Shown in pieces: positions 9,806-19,099 of a stretch of 64,000 nucleotides of DNA (its first letter is position 1; every line of letters starts with the position of its first letter). Origin of the DNA: an uncultured Fulvivirga sp. (lineage in GTDB: Bacteria > Bacteroidota > Bacteroidia > Cytophagales > Cyclobacteriaceae); contig CANMSE010000002.1 in NCBI GenBank assembly GCA_947500555.1, positions 310,001-374,000 of the forward strand, written 5' to 3'. The notes beneath the pieces were generated by a model. That model ran no database searches. It saw nothing but the letters and a program-made list of their open reading frames with translations, and was not told the origin of the DNA. A program made the position numbers and the translations under genes.

Positions 9806-11677
9806 ATGAAACAAGGGGGCTTTTTATGTTTGTTATTATTTGCTACCGTTTCGGTTTATGGTCAGCTTACGTTAAGCTCTATAGCCACTGAGGAAACATC
9901 GAAAAAAACGAAGCCGAGAACAAGAACAGAAAGTAACACCCTCACCCTTCCTTTTTGGGACGACTTTTCATTTACTGAAGGGCAAGTGCCATTGGATAGC
10001 CTTTGGAGAAATAGTCAGGCAGTTTTTATTGGGAATGGTATTGGTGAAAAGCCTCCTAGCGTAGGTGTTGCCACACTAGACGGAGTTAACGCACAAGGTG
10101 AAGGCTACTCTGGAAATGGTTCATCTTCAAGAACAGACTCTCTTACCTCCTGTCCCATAGACTTAAGCACACTCTCTGTTTCTGATGATGTGTACATAAG
10201 TTTCTTTTATCAATTTGCCGGAAATGGCGAGCAGCCCGATGATGTTGATTCGTTATGGTTAGAAGTCTTAAGTGTCACTCCTGACACTACGGAATGGATT
10301 GTCATTTGGCCTTTGGGAGATCAACTGGATCGATCTGGTGATTTCACTCAAACGCTGGTGAGACTTAATGATGAAACTTTCTTTCACGATGCTTTTCAGT
10401 TTAGAATACAAAACTTCAGTAGACCTAGGGGCTTTTTTGACGTTTGGAATATTGACTATGTATATGTCAACAGTAACAGAAGTCCGACAGATGATAACTA
10501 TCCTGACAGAACGATAGGATCTACATTAAGCAGTATTTTTGATGGTTTATATGCCATTCCTGCCCGTCATTTCAGATCAAATCAAACTTCAATACCTAAG
10601 TATGAAGTAGTTTCTCTAGATAACCCCGGCTCAGCCAATCCTTACGGCAACTTTCTTAAAGTAACATTCAGCAGTTGGTTAAATGGTGCAGAAACGGTTG
10701 TATCGTTTACCGAGACAGGTAATGTTGAAACGCTCTTTCCTCCAAATCGCAAACAAGAATTACAAAGTAATTTGTTTGATAACTTTCAAATATCAGAGGG
10801 TCAGGATTCCGTTTTTATCGACATAAAAACATTCATAGACTCCAATGACTTACAACTTCCACCTGACGGTGATTATGACCCTAAGTTTCAGCCTATAGAT
10901 TTCAGGTTGAATGACACTATTCAAAACTCTTTTGTTCTCAAGGATTATTATGCCTATGACGATGGGTCAGCCGAGCTAGCAGCTGGTTTGAATACCTCTG
11001 GAAGTAGAATTGCTATTAGGTATCCATTTACTCCGAATGTACAAGATACTCTTATAGCAGTGGATTTGTACTTTCCTCTATCAGAAAACGAACCGGCAGG
11101 AAGATCAGTAGAATTAACAGTCTGGGAAAATGGGAGCGTCCCCGGTGATGTACTATTACAAGAGGATATTTTCTTATTAAGAGATAGCCTCCCTAATAAA
11201 TTCATTCGATATACGCTGTCAACCCCTTTAGCTGTAGCAGATACATTCTTTTTAGGATACAGCCAAAATAACGAAGGCAGACTGGGTGTAGGTTATGATC
11301 TTAGCAATGACACCAATTCTGAGGTATTCGTGAACTTCACAAGTGTATGGCAGCAAAATACATCAGATGAATTCAGAGGAAGCTTTATGATACGTCCGGT
11401 TTTTGGTAATCCTGTACCGTTTGATCCGATTAATGGTGTTGATGAAGAAATGCTCGAAGAAGTCCTGGTTTATCCCAACCCCACTACTGGCGTTGTAAAG
11501 CTGAAAGGAGATTTTGAGACATTATCTGTTTACAATCTTTTAGGTGAAAAAATTATGGCGTCTACTAAAATTGAGGACGAACAATTGGTAGATCTGCAAG
11601 ATTATCCAAGTGGGATTTACCTAATTCATATTTCACGTGGTACAGCGGTCAAAAATTTTAAAATAATAAAGCGATGA
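9806..11677 (+). CDS. Secreted protein with type A T9SS sorting domain
   Basis: 623 residues. The signal peptide MKQGGFLCLLLFATVSVYGQ is followed by a Thr/Lys-rich linker and beta-rich sequence that contains a choice-of-anchor-type sandwich (about 45-225, WDDFSFTEGQVPLDSLW ... WNIDYVYVN). The C-terminal 75 residues (VYPNPTTGVVKLKG ... SVYNLLGEKI ... YPSGIYLIHIS) are a classical type A CTD for export and anchoring by the type IX system. No catalytic motif is visible, so I assign no function. It starts 3 bp after the PASTA gene, and its stop overlaps the rhodanese start (ATGA). The four genes from ddl to the rhodanese are closely packed and probably co-transcribed. Confidence 0.88.
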   Translation: MKQGGFLCLLLFATVSVYGQLTLSSIATEETSKKTKPRTRTESNTLTLPFWDDFSFTEGQVPLDSLWRNSQAVFIGNGIGEKPPSVGVATLDGVNAQGEGYSGNGSSSRTDSLTSCPIDLSTLSVSDDVYISFFYQFAGNGEQPDDVDSLWLEVLSVTPDTTEWIVIWPLGDQLDRSGDFTQTLVRLNDETFFHDAFQFRIQNFSRPRGFFDVWNIDYVYVNSNRSPTDDNYPDRTIGSTLSSIFDGLYAIPARHFRSNQTSIPKYEVVSLDNPGSANPYGNFLKVTFSSWLNGAETVVSFTETGNVETLFPPNRKQELQSNLFDNFQISEGQDSVFIDIKTFIDSNDLQLPPDGDYDPKFQPIDFRLNDTIQNSFVLKDYYAYDDGSAELAAGLNTSGSRIAIRYPFTPNVQDTLIAVDLYFPLSENEPAGRSVELTVWENGSVPGDVLLQEDIFLLRDSLPNKFIRYTLSTPLAVADTFFLGYSQNNEGRLGVGYDLSNDTNSEVFVNFTSVWQQNTSDEFRGSFMIRPVFGNPVPFDPINGVDEEMLEEVLVYPNPTTGVVKLKGDFETLSVYNLLGEKIMASTKIEDEQLVDLQDYPSGIYLIHISRGTAVKNFKIIKR

Positions 11678-11970
11678 CACTGATTTCTGCACATAGTTTA
11701 AGAGATAAGCTTCACTCTGATCAATCAGTCATTATAGATGTCCGTGAACCATGGGAGTATGATGAATACAATTTAGGAGTTAAAAATATTCCATTGGCTG
11801 AGCTTCCTCACAGACTAAAAGATCTGGAGTATTGCAAAAACAAGGAGGTAATAGTCCATTGCAAGTCGGGAGCTAGAAGTCATTTAGCTATGAAGTACCT
11901 TACCAAGCAAGGGTTTAGTAATGTAAAAACAGTTGATGGAGGCATTGAAGCCTACCTTCAAACAACCTAA
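11674..11970 (+). CDS. Single-domain rhodanese-like sulfurtransferase
   Basis: 98 residues, one rhodanese domain. It has the conserved IDVREPWEYDEYNLG strand and the active-site loop HCKSGARS with the catalytic cysteine at 63, so it is probably active. Such GlpE/PspE-sized proteins carry persulfide sulfur. No signal peptide is seen, so it is cytoplasmic. Its ATG overlaps the preceding stop codon, and its own stop abuts the stop of the convergent M50 peptidase, with no spacer or terminator hairpin between them. Confidence 0.93.
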   Translation: MTLISAHSLRDKLHSDQSVIIDVREPWEYDEYNLGVKNIPLAELPHRLKDLEYCKNKEVIVHCKSGARSHLAMKYLTKQGFSNVKTVDGGIEAYLQTT

Positions 11971-13200
11971 TTATCCAAATTTTATAGGGGCAGGGCTAAA
12001 AGAAATTAAAAATATAATTAAAGCCACCCAAGCTAATACTTTACGGTTAAAATCTAAGGGTTGTTCTATTGGTGAAGGAGGATGATAAATACCAATAAAT
12101 CGGCCAAGTAACAAGCCAAAGAAAAGCCATCCTGAGTAGCCTTTGATTCCAGTCATGGCCAAAGGAACAGCAAATTGTATAGCAAAAATGATAAGTGCAT
12201 ACATAAACGTCTCCTGTGAAGATTTTTTTAATCCTCGTAGTGCGATGTATAGAAATCCTATATAGAGAGGCACATTCCAAATCAAATCCTCGATTGGGTC
12301 TCTTGGGGTAACATAACCCATACCGGCATAAAGTAAAAACCCAAGAAAAAACCATGTGGCAATACGTTTATGCCAGTGGTAGCCCACCATTCCATATAAT
12401 ACATGGCCCCCATCCAATTGACCTATAGGCATAAGATTAAGGGCAGTAACCAATAATGCTAAAAATCCCGCCATCAACAACGGATAATGCATTATTTCAT
12501 TAGCATTAGGTACCAACCTTTGGTCGCTTACAAATGATTCCATGAAAATCATAAGCAGCGGTTTTCCTATAGAAATATTTGGAAATTCTGCCTGCTTTTG
12601 ATACTCTGGAAAAGACCACGTATCTATTTCACCTGCTTCCACAGCTTCTAGAGAATCCTGAACACGTGCTTCAGCATACAACTTAAAAACCATTTGTTCC
12701 TGAAATTCCCACTCATAGACATGATCGACATAGTTTTCTCCATATTGTTCATATTCAGGGTGAATCTCAAACAAATAGTCCAAACCTGGCAATGTACTAT
12801 AGCCATAAATAAGCACACAGATAGCGATAACAAACCCTGCCAACGGACCGGCAATGCCTATGTCAAAATGAACTAATTTAGACTTTATTTGATCTTTGAT
12901 TCTTATTATTGCGCCCATAGTGCCTATTGATCCTGGGAACGGGGGCAACGGGATATAAAATGGTAAGGTGGTATTAACCTTATGATATTTTGCGGTAAAG
13001 TAATGGCCGAATTCATGGACGGTCAAAATCAATAGAAAAGGAATAGAATAACTCATTCCAAGTAAAAAATCTGCCCAGCTGTAATCAGTAAAGAGCCAGA
13101 TTCTACCGTTTATCCACCAGGTTCCTGCTAGAGTTGCAGTAAAAAATGTTAATACAAATAAACCTCCGTGCTTGAGGTAGGCTTTAGTTTTTTCGTCCAT
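11971..13200 (-). CDS. Site-2-protease-like M50 membrane metallopeptidase
   Basis: 409 residues, about eight membrane helices. The zinc ligands are intact: HEFGH (62-66) in one helix and QLDGGH (about 261-266) in a later one. The overall shape (HEFGH, YHKVNTTLPFYIPLP, long lumenal insert of about 90 residues, NLMPIGQLDGGH) matches the EGY1/cyanobacterial-type M50 proteases rather than RseP, and no PDZ domain is visible. These enzymes cut within membrane helices. The substrate is unknown and no anti-sigma factor is nearby. It overlaps the upstream HAD phosphatase gene by 17 bp, so the two are co-transcribed. Confidence 0.93.
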   Translation of the reverse strand: MDEKTKAYLKHGGLFVLTFFTATLAGTWWINGRIWLFTDYSWADFLLGMSYSIPFLLILTVHEFGHYFTAKYHKVNTTLPFYIPLPPFPGSIGTMGAIIRIKDQIKSKLVHFDIGIAGPLAGFVIAICVLIYGYSTLPGLDYLFEIHPEYEQYGENYVDHVYEWEFQEQMVFKLYAEARVQDSLEAVEAGEIDTWSFPEYQKQAEFPNISIGKPLLMIFMESFVSDQRLVPNANEIMHYPLLMAGFLALLVTALNLMPIGQLDGGHVLYGMVGYHWHKRIATWFFLGFLLYAGMGYVTPRDPIEDLIWNVPLYIGFLYIALRGLKKSSQETFMYALIIFAIQFAVPLAMTGIKGYSGWLFFGLLLGRFIGIYHPPSPIEQPLDFNRKVLAWVALIIFLISFSPAPIKFG

Positions 13201-13846
13201 TAAAATAATCCATCATCAACTGTGGTGAAGTTACATGAAGCGTTTGTAATCCAACACGTGTAGCTCCTTCAATATTGCTAAAATTGTCATCCAGGAAAAG
13301 AGAGTTTTGTGGGTCAAGGTCATTTTCATCTATTACCTGTTCAAATACATTGCTGTCGGGCTTGCGTTTTCCCATGATATGCGAATAGTAGTCCTTATTA
13401 AACAACTGATCAAATTCAGTAATATTACCCTCAAGCCTTAGTTCATTCACTCTTCTCATATGAATGGTATTAGTATTGCTCAACAAATAAATATCGAAGT
13501 ACTTCTTCAGACTCTCAAGCAACAAAATTCTTTCTTTTGGTAAATCTAGAATCATGGCATTCCAGGCATGATCAATAGACTCATCACTTAGCTCTTTTTC
13601 AGTAATAGATCTTATAACTTTTCTAAATTCCTCATTGCTAACTTCCCCTTTCTCATATTGATGAAAAATTGGGTGTGAGGTTGAAAAGTCTGCAATATAC
13701 TCTTCTGATTTACCAGTTAGGCTGGCAAATGACTTAATGGTCAATGTTGTATCCAGATTGATAATGACACCCCCTAAATCAAAGATCAAATGCTTGATAT
13801 TCTCTCTATTCAATTTTGAATTTATTGTTTGTGATATTGTGGGCAA
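13184..13846 (-). CDS. HAD-family phosphatase (YihX-like)
   Basis: 220 residues, HAD subfamily IA. Motif I is FDLGGVIIN with nucleophile D23. The usual second aspartate is replaced by glycine, as in YihX-like glucose-1-phosphatases. Motif II (LLSNTNTIH), motif III (GKRKPDSNVFE) and motif IV (LFLDDNFSNIEGA) are present, with a helical cap of about 70 residues after motif I. It is predicted to be a cytoplasmic phosphatase of a small sugar phosphate or nucleotide; the substrate cannot be read from sequence. It overlaps the M50 peptidase downstream. Confidence 0.88.
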   Translation of the reverse strand: MPTISQTINSKLNRENIKHLIFDLGGVIINLDTTLTIKSFASLTGKSEEYIADFSTSHPIFHQYEKGEVSNEEFRKVIRSITEKELSDESIDHAWNAMILDLPKERILLLESLKKYFDIYLLSNTNTIHMRRVNELRLEGNITEFDQLFNKDYYSHIMGKRKPDSNVFEQVIDENDLDPQNSLFLDDNFSNIEGATRVGLQTLHVTSPQLMMDYFNGRKN

Positions 13847-13894
13847 ATATCTAATATTGCACTCCCAAAATCAATGAACTTTGTTAATTGATTC

Positions 13895-13968
13895 GGGCCT
13901 ATAGCTCAGCTGGTTAGAGCACTTGACTCATAATCAAGGGGTCCCTGGTTCGAGCCCAGGTGGGCCCA
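13895..13968 (+). tRNA. tRNA with CAU anticodon, probably tRNA-Ile2
   Basis: A full cloverleaf is readable: acceptor GGGCCTA/TGGGCCC, D arm GCTC-AGCTGGTTA-GAGC, anticodon arm CTTGA-CTCATAA-TCAAG, T arm CCTGG-TTCGAGC-CCAGG, discriminator A. CCA is not encoded. The anticodon CAU fits elongator Met or lysidine-modified Ile2. The acceptor stem has C4-G69 and C5-G68, the pairs known to be recognised by TilS in E. coli tRNA-Ile2, so Ile2 is favoured. Confidence 0.93.
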
Positions 13969-13978
13969 CACTGAAAAT

Positions 13979-14017
13979 CAAGCACTTACGAGATTAAAAT
14001 CGTGAGTGCTTTTTTTG
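13979..14017 (+). terminator. Intrinsic terminator after the tRNA
   Basis: The stem AAGCACTTACGA / TCGTGAGTGCTT pairs with one G-T, has a loop of 8 nt and is followed by a run of T. It lies 11 bp after the tRNA and is correctly oriented for it. Confidence 0.85.
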
Positions 14018-14053
14018 TGCCGTTGACAGTTGTCACGTACAACTTAAAAACTT

Positions 14054-15394
14054 CTAAAAAACGCTTCTGGCCTTTATCTCCAAATACTTATTTATTGAAT
14101 CCACCGTAAGGTTTTCGGGAGTGGTTAAAATAGCATCAATACCATGTTTATTGAGCTCTTTAACTATATGCTCCTTTTCAACTTTAAATTTAGTAGCGAT
14201 CGTTTTGGTGTAAATATCTGCCAGGTTATCAGGCTTGCTCTCTGTTAGAGAATCAAGTTCAATATTTTTAAACATGACCACAATTAATCGCTGATATTTA
14301 GAAATGGCCTTTAAATGATTTAACTCCCTTTGTAGACTTGAGAGCCCTTCAAAATTGGTGTATAAAAAAAACAGTGCTCGTTTCTTAATTGTTTTCCTTA
14401 TCCAAAAAGCTAGTTTGGAGTAGTTAGCTTCAGAAAAATCGGTTTCCTGATTATATAATGCTTCAAGCAGTAATGTGATTTGGGACTTCTTCTTTGAAGC
14501 ATTAACCATATTATCTACTTCCCTATTAAAGCAAATAAGGCCCGGATAATCATCTTTTACATAGGCAGTATTCAGCATGACAAGCCCTGAGTTAATTGAA
14601 TAATCAAGAAGTGAAAGTTGGTTAAAAGGCATTTGCATTACTCTTCCTTTGTTGATTATCACGTATACCTCTTGCGATTTTTCATCCTGATACTGATTAA
14701 CCATTAAACGAGATACTCTGGCAGTAGCTTTCCAATTTATTGCTCTGATATCATCACCAGTTATAAATTCACGTATTTGATCAAACTCGTAGTTATGTCC
14801 AATTTTCCTAATTTTCTTAATGCCCGAATCGTACAAACGGTCAGACACGGCCAGAAAAGAATATTTCTTTACTTGAATGATAGAAGGATAAACTTTCACC
14901 ATTTCACCAGCTTCAGTTTTATATCTTCTTTGTATTAAGTGCGCAAATGTAGATAGGTATAAGCTTATGCTACCGAAGTGGTATTCTCCTCGCTCAAAGG
15001 GTCTTATTTTATAACGGATTTCTTCCTCCGCTCTAGCAGAAATATCTCCTTCAAATGTCTTATTCCTACTCTGAAATTGAACAGGCAGTTCATCGATTAG
15101 AGTAAACTTGCAGTTAAATGGCAGATGACTTTTAATCCTAACTTTAACTATATTGTCATCGCCATTGGACAATCTCTCTGGAGAAAATCGCCTTACTTTT
15201 ACACCATTATTGATTCGAAATAGCTGTATCAATTCAAAAACCACAACCAAAGGAAGTAAAACTAGCAGAGCTTTTGCCATACCGAGAATAAACGGATTCA
15301 TACTTCCCACTATAAAAAGCACAGCAAGAACGCCTACACTCAGATAAAAATTGAAGGTTAAGTATAAAGATTTTATGATCTGAATGAGCCGCAT
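14054..15394 (-). CDS. DUF58 protein of a MoxR cluster
   Basis: 446 residues. Two membrane helices (about 14-31 and 37-58) are followed by a cytoplasmic or periplasmic beta domain and the DUF58 signature EFDQIREFITGDDIRAINWK (203-222). The vWA-like part that follows lacks a proper DxSxS metal site; the corresponding place reads IINKGRVM, so metal-dependent ligand binding is doubtful. It is the last gene of a six-gene minus-strand operon (SpoIIM, membrane protein, DUF4129, DUF4350, MoxR, DUF58) and starts 4 bp after MoxR. DUF58-vWA proteins are the usual partners of MoxR AAA+ ATPases in assembling or remodelling protein complexes. Confidence 0.9.
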   Translation of the reverse strand: MRLIQIIKSLYLTFNFYLSVGVLAVLFIVGSMNPFILGMAKALLVLLPLVVVFELIQLFRINNGVKVRRFSPERLSNGDDNIVKVRIKSHLPFNCKFTLIDELPVQFQSRNKTFEGDISARAEEEIRYKIRPFERGEYHFGSISLYLSTFAHLIQRRYKTEAGEMVKVYPSIIQVKKYSFLAVSDRLYDSGIKKIRKIGHNYEFDQIREFITGDDIRAINWKATARVSRLMVNQYQDEKSQEVYVIINKGRVMQMPFNQLSLLDYSINSGLVMLNTAYVKDDYPGLICFNREVDNMVNASKKKSQITLLLEALYNQETDFSEANYSKLAFWIRKTIKKRALFFLYTNFEGLSSLQRELNHLKAISKYQRLIVVMFKNIELDSLTESKPDNLADIYTKTIATKFKVEKEHIVKELNKHGIDAILTTPENLTVDSINKYLEIKARSVF

Positions 15395-15398
15395 TAGA

Positions 15399-16376
15399 TC
15401 AGCTGGGGACTTCCACTTTTTCGATTATCAATTTTATGGCTGCTGTGCTGGTCATTCCTTCCATTTCTTTTTCGGAGCTTAACATTATTCGGTGATTTAG
15501 CACTGGAATAACCATATCTTTAATATCATCAGGCGTTACAAAATCTCTTCCCTGGATGGCGGCATATGTTTTAGCACTATGCAATAGACTTATACCAGCT
15601 CTTGGTGAAGCTCCTAAATAAATATTAGGATTGTTTCTCGTTTCATGAACAAGGTTGGCAATATATTGGAGTATCTCACTTTTAACATTAATCAGTTTCA
15701 CAGTTTCCTGAATCGCTCTCAGTTTTGTAGCATCAATCACCTTATTGATATTTTTTAGATTAAGGTGAATTCCACCATTCATGTGCAGTTCCAGTATTTT
15801 TTGCTCATCATTTAGGTTTGGGTAATCAACTATCAGTTTAAACATAAAGCGATCTAGCTGAGCTTCTGGCAGTCTATAGGTACCTTCATGTTCAACTGGG
15901 TTTTGAGTGCCTATAACAATGAATGGAGACTCCAATTCATACCTGATTCCGTCTACGGTAATCTGCCGTTCTTCCATACATTCGAACAATGATGACTGTG
16001 TTTTAGCTGGAGCTCTATTTATTTCATCGATAAGAATGACATTTGAAAATATGGGGCCTGGTTTAAATTCAAACTCTGTAGACTTAGGATTGTAGATCAT
16101 CGTACCTATCACGTCACTAGGCATTAAATCAGGAGTAAATTGTATCCTGCTGAATTTTGCGTCTACAGTTTTAGAAAGACATTTGGCTGTTAGCGTTTTA
16201 GCCACTCCCGGGATACCCTCAATAAGAACATGCCCCTCGCAGAACAAAGCAATGGCCAACTGTTCTACAATTTTTTGTTGACCTAAAACCGCGCTACCTA
16301 TCTCTTTCTGAATGGCATCAAAGGTTTCTTGAACCTCAGAGAGATCTACACGTGACTCAAACATATCATTTTCCAT
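15399..16376 (-). CDS. MoxR-family AAA+ ATPase
   Basis: 325 residues. Walker A GIPGVAKT (54-61), Walker B VILIDEINRAP (113-123), sensor 1 GTQNP and the C-terminal lid with the GASPRAGISLL arginine motif are all present, so the ATPase should be active. The MoxR family acts as chaperones with vWA/DUF58 partners encoded next door. The start (MENDMFESRV) overlaps the preceding DUF4350 gene by 11 bp, and the downstream DUF58 gene follows after 4 bp, indicating one operon. Confidence 0.96.
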   Translation of the reverse strand: MENDMFESRVDLSEVQETFDAIQKEIGSAVLGQQKIVEQLAIALFCEGHVLIEGIPGVAKTLTAKCLSKTVDAKFSRIQFTPDLMPSDVIGTMIYNPKSTEFEFKPGPIFSNVILIDEINRAPAKTQSSLFECMEERQITVDGIRYELESPFIVIGTQNPVEHEGTYRLPEAQLDRFMFKLIVDYPNLNDEQKILELHMNGGIHLNLKNINKVIDATKLRAIQETVKLINVKSEILQYIANLVHETRNNPNIYLGASPRAGISLLHSAKTYAAIQGRDFVTPDDIKDMVIPVLNHRIMLSSEKEMEGMTSTAAIKLIIEKVEVPS

Positions 16377-17541
16377 AAGACCTGGCTTTATTATAAAAGT
16401 TTTCTATCAATTTTTCTTGTTCAATAATTCGTTCATCCAACACATCAGCTACTGCTTGGATAACTCTAAAATTCGTAGCTAAACGACTAACGTCTTCATG
16501 AGGAACCCCAGACGAATTGCTAAGATTTTGGACAAAAGTCTCATCCAATACTTCGGTATCTATCCGATACTTTTCTCGGATATCAGCCAGAAAGTAGCTT
16601 ATCCTTTTAATCCCAATATCTTTATGATCACTTTCGTTGTAGTATAAATGACCAATGGTTTCCACAAAATCGACTGTTGAATTAGACTTTAGCGGTACCA
16701 CGGGTATAATTCTTTGCTTTCTCTTAGAAGCAAAAATCATATAAAGCAAGGTGCCTAATAGTAGTAAGTAGAGTGCCTGCTGCAATCCATCTGTAGATAA
16801 AATATGTTGAAATGGTGTCTTGCTGATATAGTCTTTTCTTATCTTATAATATTCATCCCAGATGACTGGCTGATTAGGTAAATGAGACATCACCCTGCTC
16901 ATGTATTGATGATTTTGCTCGTATAGCATAAATAAATTAGAGAACACACTTGGCTCAAGGTGGAGAAAAAACCTTCCCTCTCCATACTCTGTTCGTGCGA
17001 AATTGGCTTTGTCATTAGAATCAAACCCTAAAAACTTAACATTGTCAGAATCGTTAAAGTAAGTTCTGAAGAATATCTTTTGATTAGGTGCTTCATAGCT
17101 GGTAGTATCACCTTTCAAATAAAAATGAACTTTGGTACTTACTTCCTCATCAAAGCTATTTTCAATTTCAAGATTTAGGGTATCCAAAAGGTTTTTAGAT
17201 ATGCTCCTACTAGCAATAATGACTTCATTGCCTTTTTTTACAAATTCCAATAGCGTTGCCAATTCGGCCTCAGCGGGCTGAAATGTACTATTAATAATTA
17301 TCAGGTTCGTGTTTTGTAAAGAATCGTCAAGGGACTGGGGCAATGATGTCGTTGAAGTAATTATTGATTTAGAAAAGATACTTTCTAATTCGCGGAATAA
17401 AACATAATTGCCAAACGGAATCTTATCGTACTTGGAGTATGATTCGAGCCATACTATTTCCTTTGGTTTTATCGACTCCAAAACCCCAATCAGTATGAGA
17501 GCAATCCCCGATAATATATAGTATTTGTATTTACTCCACAT
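16366..17541 (-). CDS. DUF4350-type membrane protein of the MoxR cluster
   Basis: 391 residues. One membrane helix at the N-terminus (about 8-23) and one in the middle (about 268-285, LYLLLLGTLLYMIFAS) flank a periplasmic GATase-like alpha/beta segment (NTNLIIINSTFQPAEAELATL). The tail is cytoplasmic and helical. This matches the DUF4350 proteins that accompany MoxR/DUF58 genes. It overlaps both neighbours (11 bp each with DUF4129 and MoxR). Its molecular role is unknown. Confidence 0.8.
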   Translation of the reverse strand: MWSKYKYYILSGIALILIGVLESIKPKEIVWLESYSKYDKIPFGNYVLFRELESIFSKSIITSTTSLPQSLDDSLQNTNLIIINSTFQPAEAELATLLEFVKKGNEVIIASRSISKNLLDTLNLEIENSFDEEVSTKVHFYLKGDTTSYEAPNQKIFFRTYFNDSDNVKFLGFDSNDKANFARTEYGEGRFFLHLEPSVFSNLFMLYEQNHQYMSRVMSHLPNQPVIWDEYYKIRKDYISKTPFQHILSTDGLQQALYLLLLGTLLYMIFASKRKQRIIPVVPLKSNSTVDFVETIGHLYYNESDHKDIGIKRISYFLADIREKYRIDTEVLDETFVQNLSNSSGVPHEDVSRLATNFRVIQAVADVLDERIIEQEKLIENFYNKARSYGK

Positions 17542-18244
17542 TTGTAGCTACATTGAAATCTCTGAATGTAGAATGCATTTCATTGAAATGCTCTTTATCA
17601 ATACCTACTCCTCCAAACCATGCATACTGATAGTAGCGAGATAAAACTTTGAATTGATTTGAATATGTATTAGAAAGCTCCTTTTGATAATCTCGTATTG
17701 ATTTTGCCTTATCAAGTTCAATGTGATTTGTGTCATCAAGTATTCTCAATACCTGTAAAAATAAAAAGCGAATGGCTTCATTGTAATTACACTCATCAAT
17801 TGATTCACGAATACGCTCCTCCCAATCTTCCTCTTTTTGAATAAATAGCAAGTCTTCATCCGAAATATTGACCTCCTGTTGTTTACGTCCAATCAGTCCA
17901 AACACCCCCTTCTTGTATAAACTGTAGATAACAATACCTATAGAGAAAATTGCCAATGCCCATAGAAGTACTCTAATTACCACATAAACGATCTGTCCAA
18001 TTGCGACTGCATCTTCCTCCTCAAACAAATTCCGGATAATACTTATGACCCATTCGGAGAAACCCTTCCACCAATTGATTTCAGCAGGTTTAGTGACATA
18101 ATCAAAATCTGAGTCACTTTGGTATTGTTCTAATCTTAAAGAGTCAAAGCTTCTTAGCTCTCTCACCGCAAGAGTATCCGATGCGCTGTATGAATTAGTT
18201 ACAATAGTTAATAAAAGAAGGGAAAGAGTTAATCTGAATCTCAA
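17531..18244 (-). CDS. DUF4129-like membrane protein of the MoxR cluster
   Basis: 237 residues. An N-terminal signal sequence (MRFRLTLSLLLLTIVTNSYS), an extracytoplasmic stretch, one membrane helix (about 81-108, IGQIVYVVIRVLLWALAIFSIGIVIYS in part) and a C-terminal helical domain with EAIRFLFLQVLRILDD and RYYQYAWFGG, the pattern of DUF4129. It overlaps the DUF4350 gene by 11 bp. The function is unknown beyond its conserved co-occurrence with MoxR-DUF58 systems. Confidence 0.82.
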   Translation of the reverse strand: MRFRLTLSLLLLTIVTNSYSASDTLAVRELRSFDSLRLEQYQSDSDFDYVTKPAEINWWKGFSEWVISIIRNLFEEEDAVAIGQIVYVVIRVLLWALAIFSIGIVIYSLYKKGVFGLIGRKQQEVNISDEDLLFIQKEEDWEERIRESIDECNYNEAIRFLFLQVLRILDDTNHIELDKAKSIRDYQKELSNTYSNQFKVLSRYYQYAWFGGVGIDKEHFNEMHSTFRDFNVATNVE

Positions 18245-18259
18245 CGCTGCCTACTCCTA

Positions 18260-19099
18260 TTATAATTGATTAATAAGCTCTTTTTCTCCTGTGCCTTCTT
18301 TTCCTTCAACCAATGAATAGTATCGTAAAGTAGAAACAACAGCAAATATGATTGAAATGACCAATCCAACTACGTAATAAATTGGCAATAGGTATGCCAT
18401 ATTAGACATCGAATCTAACATAGCTGTAGGGTCATTTTCAGAAGATGCTTTAAACATCTGCATTCCCATGATAGCATAAATTGGAATATAGGCTAAAATC
18501 ATAATGCCTAAAGAAATTAAATAGGTCACGATGTACAGGCCAAAAGTAGACCACCAATTATCTTTGATTAGATAAAAACATCTCTTCCATGACTCGCCAA
18601 ATCCGGTGTCTTCAATTATTGCAATAGCAAAGAAGTGAACGAGAACTATTGAAAGATATATACCTGGGAAAACACATAGAAATAGACCCAAATAAACCAC
18701 AATGAAAATGGCAATTGAGCTTAAGACAAGGAACAATGCCTTTGATTTCAGTATTGGTAGTAAGTCATTAAGAGAAATGTTTTCAAGCCCATCAACATAG
18801 AGTTTGATGTAACCAATAATCATGGTATACCCGAGAACATAGGCAATCATCACTAAACCGTAAGACAAAAGCATATTACTCATATATGAAAATATACCAT
18901 CTGGCGAGCTCAAATAATCCTGACTGCCAAAAGCCTCTTTAAAACCTGCGGCCATCAATATGGCACCTAAAGCAAGAGGTATGATAATGACCAAAAGTGT
19001 AGGCTTAACAATACTAAATAAATGTTGCTTAATGAAGGTGGAAGCCGCGTCTATGGTCTGTCCAAGGTCTCTCTCTTTTCTAAAATTGATTCGATGCAT
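18260..19099 (-). CDS. Polytopic membrane protein of the MoxR cluster
   Basis: 279 residues with a short cytoplasmic N-terminus (RKERDLGQTIDAASTFIKQH) and about six hydrophobic helices. Glycine/proline features such as CVFPGIYLSIVLVHFFAIAI and ESWKRCFYLIKDNWWSTFGLY resemble the membrane domain attached to glycerophosphodiester phosphodiesterases (DUF975/GPDPase-membrane type). There is no catalytic domain. Its start overlaps the SpoIIM-like gene by 20 bp and it precedes DUF4129 by 15 bp. I do not know its function. Confidence 0.78.
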   Translation of the reverse strand: MHRINFRKERDLGQTIDAASTFIKQHLFSIVKPTLLVIIIPLALGAILMAAGFKEAFGSQDYLSSPDGIFSYMSNMLLSYGLVMIAYVLGYTMIIGYIKLYVDGLENISLNDLLPILKSKALFLVLSSIAIFIVVYLGLFLCVFPGIYLSIVLVHFFAIAIIEDTGFGESWKRCFYLIKDNWWSTFGLYIVTYLISLGIMILAYIPIYAIMGMQMFKASSENDPTAMLDSMSNMAYLLPIYYVVGLVISIIFAVVSTLRYYSLVEGKEGTGEKELINQL

